Assembly (NCBI GenBank): GCA_002841975.1
Contig: PHBQ01000021.1
Location: 1-39,604, forward strand
DNA from: Candidatus Cloacimonetes bacterium HGW-Cloacimonetes-1
GTDB lineage: Bacteria; Cloacimonadota; Cloacimonadia; Cloacimonadales; Cloacimonadaceae
Reading direction: 5' to 3'
Length of the DNA stretch: 39,604 bases
Made by a program: the position numbers and the translations under genes. Each line of letters begins with the position of its first letter. Position 1 is the first letter of the stretch. This document shows positions 7,687 to 15,632 of the stretch, piece after piece. The notes below the pieces were generated by a model. That model had not been told where the DNA came from, made no database searches, and saw nothing but the letters and a program-made list of their open reading frames with translations.

Positions 7687-8814
7687 ATGAACGAATTAAT
7701 GCAATTTCTACAAACAACTGGATTTCTCACTTTCACGTGGGGAAATTTTGCCATGATCATCGTGGGTTTGGTCTTCATTTGGTTAGGTATAGCCAAAGAC
7801 TACGAACCCCTGCTATTAGTTCCTATCGGCTTTGGTGTCGTAGTGGGCAATATCCCTGGAGTAGGCCAGCAAGGTCAAGGCGTTTACAATGCTGGATCGG
7901 TGTTAAACTATCTCTATTTTGGCGTCAGTAAAGGTGTTTACCCCCCTCTCATCTTCTTGGGAATAGGTGCCATGACAGATTTCACCACATTGATAGCAAA
8001 TCCCAAATTAGTCTTACTCGGAGCAGCAGCCCAGTTTGGTATTTTTATCACCTTTATCGGCTCACTGCTTCTTGGCTTCAATATTTTGGAAGCAGCATCT
8101 ATCGGTATTATCGGTGGTGCAGATGGACCTACATCTATCTATCTGTCCTCGAAACTGGCTCCTCACCTGGTGGGACCCATTGCTATTGCCGCATACTCAT
8201 ACATGGCTTTAGTGCCCGTGATTCAGCCTCCGATTATGAGATTACTCACCACCAAGAAAGAGCGCGTAATCAAAATGAAGACTCCCAGAATTGTCAGCAA
8301 ACGTGAAAAGATCATTTTCCCGATCGTGGCTTTTATCGTGACAGGATTCATCGCTCCCGGTGGTATCTCTCTATTGGCAATGCTCTTTTTGGGCAATCTG
8401 CTCAAAGAAAGTGGTGTAACAGATCGTTTGGCAAATTCTGCCAAGACAGTATTGATAGACGTTGTGACGATATTAATAGGCTTAACAGTCGGTGCCAGCA
8501 CTGCTGCAAACGTATTTTTGACACCAAGTTCAATAAAAATCTTTGTGCTTGGTGCATGTTCGTTTATGGTTGCAACATCTGCTGGAATTCTCTTTGCAAA
8601 GTTCATGAACCTATTCCTCAAGGATAAAATTAATCCTCTGATCGGTAACGCTGGTGTTTCAGCCGTTCCAGACTCTGCACGTGTTTCACAAGTGGTAGGT
8701 CAACAGTATGATAAGACCAATTTCCTGTTGATGCATGCTATGGCTCCCAATGTCGCAGGTGTGATCGGATCTGCTGTGGCAGCCGGTGTGTTGCTGAGTA
8801 TCCTGGGAAATTAG
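7687..8814 (+). CDS. mmdB: Sodium-translocating decarboxylase beta subunit
   Basis: This 375-residue polytopic membrane protein belongs to the OadB/MmdB/GcdB family, whose members decarboxylate carboxybiotin and export sodium ions. Characteristic segments are IGVGAMTDF-type IGAMTDFTTLIANPK, IGIIGGADGPTSIYLSSKLA, VIQPPIMRLLTTKKER and the late VGQQYDKTNFLLMHAMAPNV. The conserved Asp in GGADGPT and the polar residues near the end match the family's sodium pathway. Length is typical. It is the last gene of the decarboxylase operon and is followed by a strong terminator. The sodium gradient formed could drive solute transport or ATP synthesis, but no such genes are in this window. Confidence 0.93.
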   Translation: MNELMQFLQTTGFLTFTWGNFAMIIVGLVFIWLGIAKDYEPLLLVPIGFGVVVGNIPGVGQQGQGVYNAGSVLNYLYFGVSKGVYPPLIFLGIGAMTDFTTLIANPKLVLLGAAAQFGIFITFIGSLLLGFNILEAASIGIIGGADGPTSIYLSSKLAPHLVGPIAIAAYSYMALVPVIQPPIMRLLTTKKERVIKMKTPRIVSKREKIIFPIVAFIVTGFIAPGGISLLAMLFLGNLLKESGVTDRLANSAKTVLIDVVTILIGLTVGASTAANVFLTPSSIKIFVLGACSFMVATSAGILFAKFMNLFLKDKINPLIGNAGVSAVPDSARVSQVVGQQYDKTNFLLMHAMAPNVAGVIGSAVAAGVLLSILGN

Positions 8815-8849
8815 GCGTATTAAAACGTTTAGATAAAATTCCGACTCTT

Positions 8850-8881
8850 GCCCCTTCCGTTTTGTGAAGGGGCTTTTTTTT
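8850..8881 (+). terminator. Rho-independent terminator after mmdB
   Basis: GCCCCTT (8850-8856) pairs with AAGGGGC (8867-8873) around a ten-base loop and is followed by a run of eight or more T. It closes the decarboxylase operon. Confidence 0.9.
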
Positions 8882-8903
8882 ATTCTCCATCGCCGCCCCT
8901 ACC

Positions 8904-8968
8904 GCAATCCGAGGTGACCGCCTCGTGATTCCCTCGTGAAGCCCTCGTCGAAGCCTGAGAATCGCAAC
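8904..8968 (+). repeat. CCCTCGTGA-rich intergenic repeat, copy A
   Basis: This segment starts with GCAATCCGAGG and contains three imperfect CCTCGTGA/CCCTCGT units, ending near AATCGC. A related sequence in inverted orientation lies at 22541-22603 with the same starting 11-mer and the same spaced units. Neither copy lies in a gene. It looks like a dispersed extragenic element; function is unknown. Confidence 0.7.
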
Positions 8969-9055
8969 GGAAGCATCACGCTAATACCTGAGTTTGATGC
9001 ACACAGAGCAGTATTGCAGATTTGATTGTGAAGAGGGGGTGGAAATTGTAGCGGA

Positions 9056-9604
9056 TCAGTCTGTCAAAGCTGTGACAAGGTCAGCTAAATATCTGATCGT
9101 GTTCAGGTTGCGAGTGGTGGCTTGTCGTTTTAACTTTCTTTCCCAGAAACTATTGGTGAGTTTAGTCTCTGCTGCGCCCTGAGGGCAGTGCAGATAAACA
9201 GCGAAGTCCTGTATTACAAATGAATCTGTACCATAATCAGGAAACTGTATGCCGGCAATCACTTCCGGATCCGGAGCCGCAGAAAGAATCGTGATGTATA
9301 GCGTTTTAGGATTAATCCCACTCTGCCGTAGGTATGGATTTGCTGCGTGGATACGCTTGAGGTCTGCAGCGGAGAGGACTAAAGTAGGGATGTCGTAACC
9401 AAATCGAGCTTTGATTGCAGCTTGTATTTGGCTCACATGCTCCATTTGGGGCAGCTCAGAGCCCTTGAAGACCACATTGCCACTTTGGATATAGGTCTGG
9501 ACATCGGTGTAACCCAGCCCAATAAATAGACTTCGGAGTTCTTCCATCTTGATGAGATGTTTACCGCTTACATTGATGCCTCTCAGCAGGGCTACATATA
9601 TCAC
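9056..9604 (-). CDS. DUF1697 family protein
   Basis: This 182-residue protein matches DUF1697 over its full length. It opens with MIYVALLRGINVSGKHLIKM, then has LRSLFIGLGYTDVQTYIQSG followed by NVVF, and YGTDSFVIQDFAVYLHCPQG later. It ends with FWERKLKRQATTRNLNTI, the conserved C-terminal TRNW-like region of the family. DUF1697 proteins are small cytoplasmic proteins of unknown biochemical role. It is the last gene of the long minus-strand run, 3 bases downstream of the cyclic-nucleotide-binding gene. No clear terminator is seen beyond its stop. Confidence 0.9.
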   Translation of the reverse strand: MIYVALLRGINVSGKHLIKMEELRSLFIGLGYTDVQTYIQSGNVVFKGSELPQMEHVSQIQAAIKARFGYDIPTLVLSAADLKRIHAANPYLRQSGINPKTLYITILSAAPDPEVIAGIQFPDYGTDSFVIQDFAVYLHCPQGAAETKLTNSFWERKLKRQATTRNLNTIRYLADLVTALTD

Positions 9605-9607
9605 GCA

Positions 9608-10105
9608 TTACCTTTGAACAGCTATATAAAACGCTGTGGCAAGCTTGACGAGATTGATATCCGTATCATGTAGTCTTTGGGATAATGTGCTGGCTATATT
9701 GATCATTATTTTGTATGCGGAGGATAGATACTGATCTGCAAAACGCTCATAATCAGTTTTATTCAAGATGTAGATAGTGCAATCCGAATTCGCGATAACA
9801 TTGGCTGTCCGTGGTGCACTACCCAGCAGACCATTCTCGCCAAAAGTCGGGAAGATGTCAGAACTGAGGGTAGCCAGAACTTTTTCTCGGGATTCCACAG
9901 TTTCGGCAATCTTGATTAGTTCTTTGGTGACGATCACTTTACCTTCCGTCAGGATAAACATCTCGTCGCTATTAGTATTTTCGAGGATGATTGTATCTCC
10001 CTTGGCAAAGGTTTGGGACCTCAGCATGTCTTTGATAGCAACCAGGTGTTCTTCAGGAACTCCATTGAATAGCCGAATCTTTTCCAGGGTTTCTACTGTA
10101 ATCAT
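9608..10105 (-). CDS. Stand-alone cyclic nucleotide-binding domain protein
   Basis: This 165-residue protein consists of one Crp-like cyclic nucleotide-binding domain. It has the entry helices (LEKIRLFNGVPEEHLVAIKD), the beta-roll (AKGDTIILENTNSDEMFILT) and the phosphate-binding cassette region (FGENGLLGSAPRTANVIA). The FGE...L...PRTA pattern keeps the Arg that contacts the cyclic phosphate. There is no C-terminal DNA-binding helix-turn-helix, so it is not a Crp-type transcription factor. Its start overlaps the stop of the potassium-channel gene by 4 bases (ATGA), so the two are probably translationally coupled. It may act as a separate ligand-sensing partner of that channel, which is inference. 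The cyclic nucleotide is unknown. Confidence 0.85.
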   Translation of the reverse strand: MITVETLEKIRLFNGVPEEHLVAIKDMLRSQTFAKGDTIILENTNSDEMFILTEGKVIVTKELIKIAETVESREKVLATLSSDIFPTFGENGLLGSAPRTANVIANSDCTIYILNKTDYERFADQYLSSAYKIMINIASTLSQRLHDTDINLVKLATAFYIAVQR

Positions 10106-11304
10106 GATTGCACTCTCGATGAAAGTAATATAGCAAAGTCATTATCTTGGATCATAGTATCTGGCTCTGGATTCCAGCGAATATTATTCTTTTCTTCTTG
10201 AGGTCCCGAGCCGGACATATTGAGGTTTTGCTTGATAAATTGATCAATCGCGGATGTATTATCCGAGAATATAGTTTCGATATCCAATACCGTTTCTTTG
10301 GAAATCAGACCCAATACCAAGCAATTCTGTTCTTTGTGGATATGTTCAAACAGTTCACTATAGCTTTTACCGATGAAATCTTCACTGATTTCACAGGTGA
10401 TTATAGAGCTCTCCCGAGATTTTGCCAGGCTGCTGAACAAGTTCAAGCTATTCTGTTCCAAAACGTTATTTGCCAATATATAGCCCCCGATATCGTCATA
10501 CACAATGAGATTGGAGACGCCGATGCGTTGCAGCAGATTCTTGTTTTCACTGTTGATGAGTTGCACGGTAATCTTGGCTTTGGGGGCATTGTAATGAACG
10601 GCGTTGGCAATGATCACCGATCTATCATCGGCAGACTGGGAACTGAGGGAATGATCTGCCAAAATGATAACTTGATCGGAGGTATTGATCGAGGCACGCC
10701 TCAAGATGGCTTCTTGAGTAGGTTCTCCCCGCACAAACTTGAGTTGTAAATTACAAAATCTGGTCTCAACACTCTCAAAATGTTCGGGACTCTGATTGTT
10801 TACGAGGCAAATCTCAATGCTCTGTGAATTCTTTTCTACCAGAGCCTTTAGCATAGATTCAGCGGTATTGTTCCAACCACAGATAATGATATGATGATTT
10901 GATCTAATCTGTTTCAATCCCTTTGCTCCTTTGATTTTGTCTTCCACAAAAATCGAGGCGATTAATCCTGTAAACACAGACAATAGCACAAAGCCAAAAA
11001 TTATCAGGACCATGCCCACCAATCGTCCGGTATGAGTTCCGGGTACCTTATCCCCATAACCGACCGTTGCAATGGTCACAATAGCCCACCATATGCTATC
11101 TTCAAAAGTGCGAATAGAATTGTCGTGATTACCGTTTCGCTCAATTATCCATACCAGATATGATGAAAGCACCAAAAGTACGACAATAAACAGGCAGATA
11201 ATGGCTATTCTGATGAATAATCTGCGATTCTCCGCACTCACGCGATACCTAAGATCCACTTCACGGTAATAGGCTCTGGCTTTGATGCGGCTAATGAATT
11301 TCAT
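10102..11304 (-). CDS. Two-helix potassium channel with RCK (TrkA-N) domain
   Basis: This 400-residue protein has two membrane helices (about 29-51 and 95-120) flanking a pore loop with the filter TVGYGD at 80-85, diagnostic of potassium channels. An RCK/TrkA-N Rossmann domain starts at about 137 (HHIIICGWNNTAESMLKALV) and is followed by a C-terminal ligand-binding-like part. The organisation is like MthK or Kch-type calcium- or nucleotide-gated potassium channels. The glycine-rich nucleotide motif is modified (CGWNNTAES) compared with GxGxxG, so NAD binding may be weak. It overlaps the downstream cyclic-nucleotide-binding gene by 4 bases and follows the DUF445-like gene after 4 bases. The gating ligand is unknown. 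Confidence 0.92.
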   Translation of the reverse strand: MKFISRIKARAYYREVDLRYRVSAENRRLFIRIAIICLFIVVLLVLSSYLVWIIERNGNHDNSIRTFEDSIWWAIVTIATVGYGDKVPGTHTGRLVGMVLIIFGFVLLSVFTGLIASIFVEDKIKGAKGLKQIRSNHHIIICGWNNTAESMLKALVEKNSQSIEICLVNNQSPEHFESVETRFCNLQLKFVRGEPTQEAILRRASINTSDQVIILADHSLSSQSADDRSVIIANAVHYNAPKAKITVQLINSENKNLLQRIGVSNLIVYDDIGGYILANNVLEQNSLNLFSSLAKSRESSIITCEISEDFIGKSYSELFEHIHKEQNCLVLGLISKETVLDIETIFSDNTSAIDQFIKQNLNMSGSGPQEEKNNIRWNPEPDTMIQDNDFAILLSSRVQS

Positions 11305-11308
11305 GATA

Positions 11309-11881
11309 TCAAACTATAATCAGATAGAGAACCATGTTTGAGATGCCGATTAAGATGTTGATTATCAATACAGCTATCAATAAAGGTTTGTAAACGTATC
11401 TGTTGAAATATCTCTGGAAAAAATCGATGCTGAATTTGTCGTTGTAATCGTCGAGCTGCATTTCGAGCCGGTACTGCTCAATCATACGTGGTATGGTTTT
11501 ACGCAAGATGTTTCGTACTATATCCCGGATGGCTGTGGAAATCATCATGTGAATCTTTTCCTTGATGCTTTTGGGAACCAGTTTCCAACCTTCTATAAAT
11601 TGAGTCTTTTCCCACACTGCATCAAAAACAGCTTTCTCCCATTTAGCCATATATCCGGCTTTTTGGCTCTCTGCTTGATCCAGATAATTCTGGAGGAGAT
11701 CCCGGGCTTTGTCAAAGATCCAATCTCGCTTTCGTACTAAAAAACCGGGAGTAAACAAGAGCTTCTTTCTGAACACAAAGACCGGTCTGGGATTGAAGAG
11801 AAACCATTTAACAGAAACTAACGCCGCATATCCAAATGCAACATTCCACAATATGAATATCAATGATTTGAGAAAGATCAT
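11309..11881 (-). CDS. DUF445-like membrane protein (weak assignment)
   Basis: This 190-residue protein has an N-terminal hydrophobic helix (about 5-25) and a C-terminal one (about 167-187). Between them is a charged, mostly helical region. The stretch KKLLFTPGFLVRKRDWIFDK, shortly after an LFNPRP motif, resembles the start of DUF445 (YheB/YjiN) proteins, where an LFRP motif precedes a TPG-(x)-(I/L)-(x)-(K/R)-R turn. DUF445 proteins are envelope-anchored with a long helical domain; their function is unknown. Its start codon overlaps the last base of the TPM-protein gene and it precedes the potassium-channel gene by 4 bases. The assignment is by eye and could be wrong. Confidence 0.55.
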   Translation of the reverse strand: MIFLKSLIFILWNVAFGYAALVSVKWFLFNPRPVFVFRKKLLFTPGFLVRKRDWIFDKARDLLQNYLDQAESQKAGYMAKWEKAVFDAVWEKTQFIEGWKLVPKSIKEKIHMMISTAIRDIVRNILRKTIPRMIEQYRLEMQLDDYNDKFSIDFFQRYFNRYVYKPLLIAVLIINILIGISNMVLYLIIV

Positions 11882-12657
11882 CAGAATCCTCCACCTGCAC
11901 CGCCACCACCGGAGCGACCACCGCCAAAGCCTCCAAAGCCGCCAAATCCGCCTCCGCCACTATTGCCACCACCCCAGCTACCGCCGCCACCGCGACCGCC
12001 ACCCAGAATGATTGCCCAAAGCAGGACTTCTAAGATTTTGCCTTTGGTTACTATGACCAAAAATACGAAGATGATTGCCATCACAATGAATGGTATTGGT
12101 GAATTTTTTACATTATTGTTAGATTGGTTATATGTGGGGAATCCGCTAAGCTGAATCCCCTTTTCTTTTGCTATTCTATCCAGTAGCATCAAGGATCCCT
12201 GCATCAACGCTTGATCCCATTGCTCTGCACCCTTTGGTAACAATTCCCGCATATTGCGAAAGACATCACCGGAATAGGCGTCTGTCAGATATGCTTCGGA
12301 GCCATAACCGACTTCTATCTTGATTCTTCGCTCTGCAACTGCTACCAAGATCAATACGCCCTCATCCCGGGCATTTCCTATTTTCCACGATTTCCACAAA
12401 TCTACCGCGTAGCTGTTCTCATCCCTGCCACCAATGTCTGGCATTACTGCAATCGCCAGTTCAACATCGGTTTTCTGCTTTAGTTCAATTGCCCATCCCT
12501 CGATCTGGTTCTTAGTCTCAGGCGTCAAGATCCCGGCATAGTCATTTACATAAGCAGTCGGTTTGGGATAATCTACCGCTCCTAAAATTGAGCAAAACAA
12601 TAGCAGGAAGGCAAGAGCCCATTTGGATCCGGGAAGCAAGAGGTTTTTAAAGATCAT
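11881..12657 (-). CDS. TPM domain protein with glycine-rich C-terminus
   Basis: This 258-residue protein has a signal peptide (about 1-27, ending near ILGA). A TPM (TLP18.3/Psb32/MOLO-1) domain follows at about 32-160, with YVNDYAGILTPETKNQIEGW, then VELAIAVMPDIGG and VGYGSEAYLTDA. A membrane helix follows at about 188-205, then a glycine-rich tail of about 45 residues with few other residues than Ser and Phe. This is the usual layout of bacterial YgcG-type TPM proteins, whose domain is exposed outside the cytoplasmic membrane. The biochemical role is poorly known. The start lies 11 bases inside the end of ribBA, showing tight coupling. Confidence 0.9.
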   Translation of the reverse strand: MIFKNLLLPGSKWALAFLLLFCSILGAVDYPKPTAYVNDYAGILTPETKNQIEGWAIELKQKTDVELAIAVMPDIGGRDENSYAVDLWKSWKIGNARDEGVLILVAVAERRIKIEVGYGSEAYLTDAYSGDVFRNMRELLPKGAEQWDQALMQGSLMLLDRIAKEKGIQLSGFPTYNQSNNNVKNSPIPFIVMAIIFVFLVIVTKGKILEVLLWAIILGGGRGGGGSWGGGNSGGGGFGGFGGFGGGRSGGGGAGGGF

Positions 12658-13879
12658 TCAGCAAGTGCCCCATCTTGTCTTTCTTGGTAGTCAGATATTT
12701 CAGGTTTTCATTATTTGCATGTATTTCAATAGATTCTCTTTCCACGATTTCCAAGCCATATCCCTGGAGACCTACGATCTTCTTTGGGTTGTTGGTGAGC
12801 AATTGGATTTTTCTCACTCCAATATCTTTGAGGATTTGGGCACCGATGCCATAGTCGCGCAGGTCCTCGGGAAATCCTAATGCCAGATTTGCCTGCACCG
12901 TATCAGCGCCGTTGTCCTGAAGGTGGTATGCCTTGATTTTGGCTAAAAGTCCGATGCCACGACCTTCTTGGCGCATGTAAAGAATAATCCCCTTTCCCCG
13001 CTCGGCAATCATCTCGTAGGAACGTTCCAATTGTTGACCACAGTCGCATCTCAGGGAGTGCAACGCATCACCGGTCAGGCATTCGGAGTGGACGCGCACC
13101 AGAGTTGGTTCATCTTTATCTATCTCCCCCATTACCAAGGCGATATGATATTCGTCGGAGATTGTACTCACATAAGTCATGATGTCAAACATGCCATAAG
13201 CAGTCGGCAGTTTAGCTTTGGAAACACACTCGACCAAGCGCTCTTTCTTGCGGCGGTAATGGATCAGTTCTTCGATTGTAATCATCTGTAATTGATGTTT
13301 ATCAGCAAAGGCGATTAGATCATCCAAGCGCGCCATCTCGCCATCCTCGCGGATCACTTCACAGATTGCACCCACAGGATTTAGCCCTGCCATTTTTGCC
13401 AGATCTACGGCGGCTTCGGTATGTCCGGCGCGTTTTAGCACTCCTCCCCGTTCTGCAATGAGGGGGAATACATGGCCGGGGCGCATAAATTCCTTGGCAG
13501 TACTATTGGGATCGGCAAGCTTTTGGATAGTCAAAGCTCTCTCTCCAGCCGATATTCCTGTCGTAGTGCCTTCCACAGCATCAACCGATATGGTGAACTT
13601 TGTCCCGTGTCTGTCACTATTCTCTTCTGTCATCAGTGGAATATTCAGGCGCGTGAGTGATTCTGCTTCCAGTGGGACGCAGAGGAGTCCTTTGGCATGG
13701 GTTATCATAAAATTGACGTGTTCTGCTTTTATCAAGTCGGCAGCCATTATCAGGTCGCCTTCATTTTCTCTGTTTTCATCATCGACGACTACCAACATCT
13801 GGCCTGCTTTTATGGCTTCTATTGCTTCATCGATGCTAATAAATACTCGTTTTGAGGGGTCTGTCATCAAACTTACCAT
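12647..13879 (-). CDS. ribBA: Bifunctional DHBP synthase / GTP cyclohydrolase II
   Basis: This 410-residue enzyme carries out both entry steps of riboflavin synthesis. The N-terminal RibB half has DDENRENEGDLIMAAD and HGTKFTISVDA with the RPGHVFPL and GHTEAAVDL segments, and makes 3,4-dihydroxy-2-butanone 4-phosphate. The C-terminal RibA half has the zinc-binding CLTGDALHSLRCDC and the catalytic RQEGRGIGLLAKIKAY and DLRDYGIGAQIL. Both halves keep their signature residues. ATG at 13879 or 13867 could be the start. Neither has a clear ribosome-binding site, and the first overlaps the pseudouridine synthase gene by 7 bases. No other riboflavin gene and no FMN riboswitch is seen nearby. Confidence 0.95.
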   Translation of the reverse strand: MVSLMTDPSKRVFISIDEAIEAIKAGQMLVVVDDENRENEGDLIMAADLIKAEHVNFMITHAKGLLCVPLEAESLTRLNIPLMTEENSDRHGTKFTISVDAVEGTTTGISAGERALTIQKLADPNSTAKEFMRPGHVFPLIAERGGVLKRAGHTEAAVDLAKMAGLNPVGAICEVIREDGEMARLDDLIAFADKHQLQMITIEELIHYRRKKERLVECVSKAKLPTAYGMFDIMTYVSTISDEYHIALVMGEIDKDEPTLVRVHSECLTGDALHSLRCDCGQQLERSYEMIAERGKGIILYMRQEGRGIGLLAKIKAYHLQDNGADTVQANLALGFPEDLRDYGIGAQILKDIGVRKIQLLTNNPKKIVGLQGYGLEIVERESIEIHANNENLKYLTTKKDKMGHLLNDL

Positions 13880-14904
13880 CCAGTGTTTTCTATACGTAGC
13901 ATATTAATATCTGTGGTTTGGTTGTCAACACTAAAATGCTGATCCAACCATGCTATGGTATGCAAATAATCATCCGGTAAATCACCATAGACATCCATTT
14001 CTTTCCCCGATATGGGGTGAGTAAACTGCAGTCTCCAAGCATGTAAAGCCTGCCGTAGCATCTGAGTGGAGATAAATTCGTTAACCTTTCTTTTCATGTT
14101 TTCAGGTACTATGGATAAGACATAACGACGCGAGTTATAGAGTAAATCTCCAAACACCGGATAATTCTTGTGAGCCATATGAACTCTTATCTGGTGCATT
14201 CTTCCGGTTTCGATGTTTACCTTGAGCAAGGCAAAATAGTGGTAATAGTGGATTATTTTGTAGTGCGTGAGCGACCATTTGCCATTATCGGTAACGGTCA
14301 TTTTCCGGGGATTCGCAATACTGCGGGAAATGCAGGTTTCGATTGAATCGGCTGGTGGATCCGGGATGCCACAGGCTATAGCCAGATAGGTTTTCTTGAT
14401 CTGTCTTTTGGCAAACATATCGCTCAAGAGACTCTGTACCAAGTCATTTTTGGCAATGATCATCAATCCCGATGTTCCACGGTCAAGGCGGTGCACAATC
14501 CCCGGTCGGTTCACTTCTTTGCCACTGGATAGATTTGAGCCAAAATGATATACTATGGCATTGACTAAGGTGTGATCCGGATTGCCAAATCCAGGATGTA
14601 CAATCATTCCGGGAGCTTTGTTGATTATGGCGATATCGTCATCTTCATAAACTATCTGGAGGGGAATATCCTGAGGGACAATGTCCTTTGGTTCCGGGAG
14701 AGGTAATTTGATCTCGATCAGGTCTTCAGCATTCAAAGGATAGCTCTTTTTGACGGGAATATTGTTCACCAGAATGCGGTCATCCGCTATCAGTTTCTCG
14801 ATAAAGCTACGGGAATACAGCTCTTGTATCTTTAATTCTACCAAGTATTTATCCAGACGTATAGTGTCCGGACGATCGTACTTGATACTGATCCTGCTAT
14901 GCAT
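13873..14904 (-). CDS. rluD: RluA/RluD family 23S rRNA pseudouridine synthase
   Basis: This 343-residue protein has an N-terminal S4 RNA-binding domain (about 14-70) and an RluA-type catalytic domain. The latter has the catalytic motif HRLDRGTSGL (Asp at about 141), the preceding KAPGMIVHPG and the later ETGRMHQIRVHMAHKNYPVFGD-type segment. RluD-type enzymes with S4 domains isomerise uridines in 23S rRNA. The exact target cannot be inferred, so the symbol is tentative. The start overlaps the end of the HAMP/PAS gene by 8 bases and the end overlaps ribBA. Confidence 0.88.
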   Translation of the reverse strand: MHSRISIKYDRPDTIRLDKYLVELKIQELYSRSFIEKLIADDRILVNNIPVKKSYPLNAEDLIEIKLPLPEPKDIVPQDIPLQIVYEDDDIAIINKAPGMIVHPGFGNPDHTLVNAIVYHFGSNLSSGKEVNRPGIVHRLDRGTSGLMIIAKNDLVQSLLSDMFAKRQIKKTYLAIACGIPDPPADSIETCISRSIANPRKMTVTDNGKWSLTHYKIIHYYHYFALLKVNIETGRMHQIRVHMAHKNYPVFGDLLYNSRRYVLSIVPENMKRKVNEFISTQMLRQALHAWRLQFTHPISGKEMDVYGDLPDDYLHTIAWLDQHFSVDNQTTDINMLRIENTGW

Positions 14905-15631
14905 CTGTATTGGTTTTCAGGATATAAACAGCCCCGGAGGACAATCCTTTGCGGTTACGAATGATGTAACCATTGATCAACGCTTTCCGATTGGTCGCCG
15001 GATCTTCCACCAGTCTGTTGTAGAGATTGTTACCGTTCCGCAGTGCATCTGTAATGGCAAAGATTATCCCCTCTTGGAAAACATCCTTGAGGATCAGTTC
15101 ATTCAAGTTTACACTTTCAGTGATCTGGATGAACATTGTTCTGAGGGCCTCGTTACAATAGGCTGTATCTCCATAAGCAGAGACTATGATGATCGGTTCC
15201 GAAATCAAGCTGATTAGCTGTTGAATTCTTTGATGATGCTCGTAAATCTTATCTGCTTTGAGCTGATCAAACTTCACTAGGATTGTTATCATTTTCTGCA
15301 ATGAGATGATCAGACCCTGTACGTTTTCATCCTGGCCATAAATTGATGAATCGATGTCGATGTGATAATCTCCATCAGATATCTTGTCGACCAGTACATG
15401 CAGATCTTTGAACGATCTGTTCAACCTGTACGGAATGTAATTGTATATCACTATCAGATATATGAAGATCACAAAAGTAAATATTATCACGATTGATTGC
15501 ATGTCTGCCACCAGTAGGCTCAGACGAGTTGCCCGACTGGATGCATACAACAACATCACAGATTGCAAGATTACCAAGCCCAGGAGAATCGTAATCAACA
15601 CGTGATATCTGGTTTTAATCGAGCCTTTCAT
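14897..15631 (-). CDS. Membrane protein with HAMP-like and PAS-like regions, no output domain
   Basis: This 244-residue protein has two N-terminal membrane helices (about 8-30 and 44-66). A HAMP-like linker follows at about 68-100 (LNRSFKDLHVLVDKISDGDY). A PAS-like domain occupies about 128-240 (ISEPIIIVSAYGDTAYCNEA). The layout is that of a sensor kinase cut short: no HisKA, ATPase, GGDEF or methyl-accepting domain follows before the stop. It lies 1 base after trkA and overlaps the pseudouridine synthase gene by 8 bases, so it is in the potassium-uptake operon. A role in sensing for Trk/Ktr activity is possible. HAMP and PAS were called from pattern only. Confidence 0.6.
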   Translation of the reverse strand: MKGSIKTRYHVLITILLGLVILQSVMLLYASSRATRLSLLVADMQSIVIIFTFVIFIYLIVIYNYIPYRLNRSFKDLHVLVDKISDGDYHIDIDSSIYGQDENVQGLIISLQKMITILVKFDQLKADKIYEHHQRIQQLISLISEPIIIVSAYGDTAYCNEALRTMFIQITESVNLNELILKDVFQEGIIFAITDALRNGNNLYNRLVEDPATNRKALINGYIIRNRKGLSSGAVYILKTNTDA

Positions 15632-15632
15632 A

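Noticed and set aside
10147-10749. A 200-codon plus-strand frame inside the potassium-channel gene
   Set aside because: It is antisense to a well-supported RCK channel and has no independent support.
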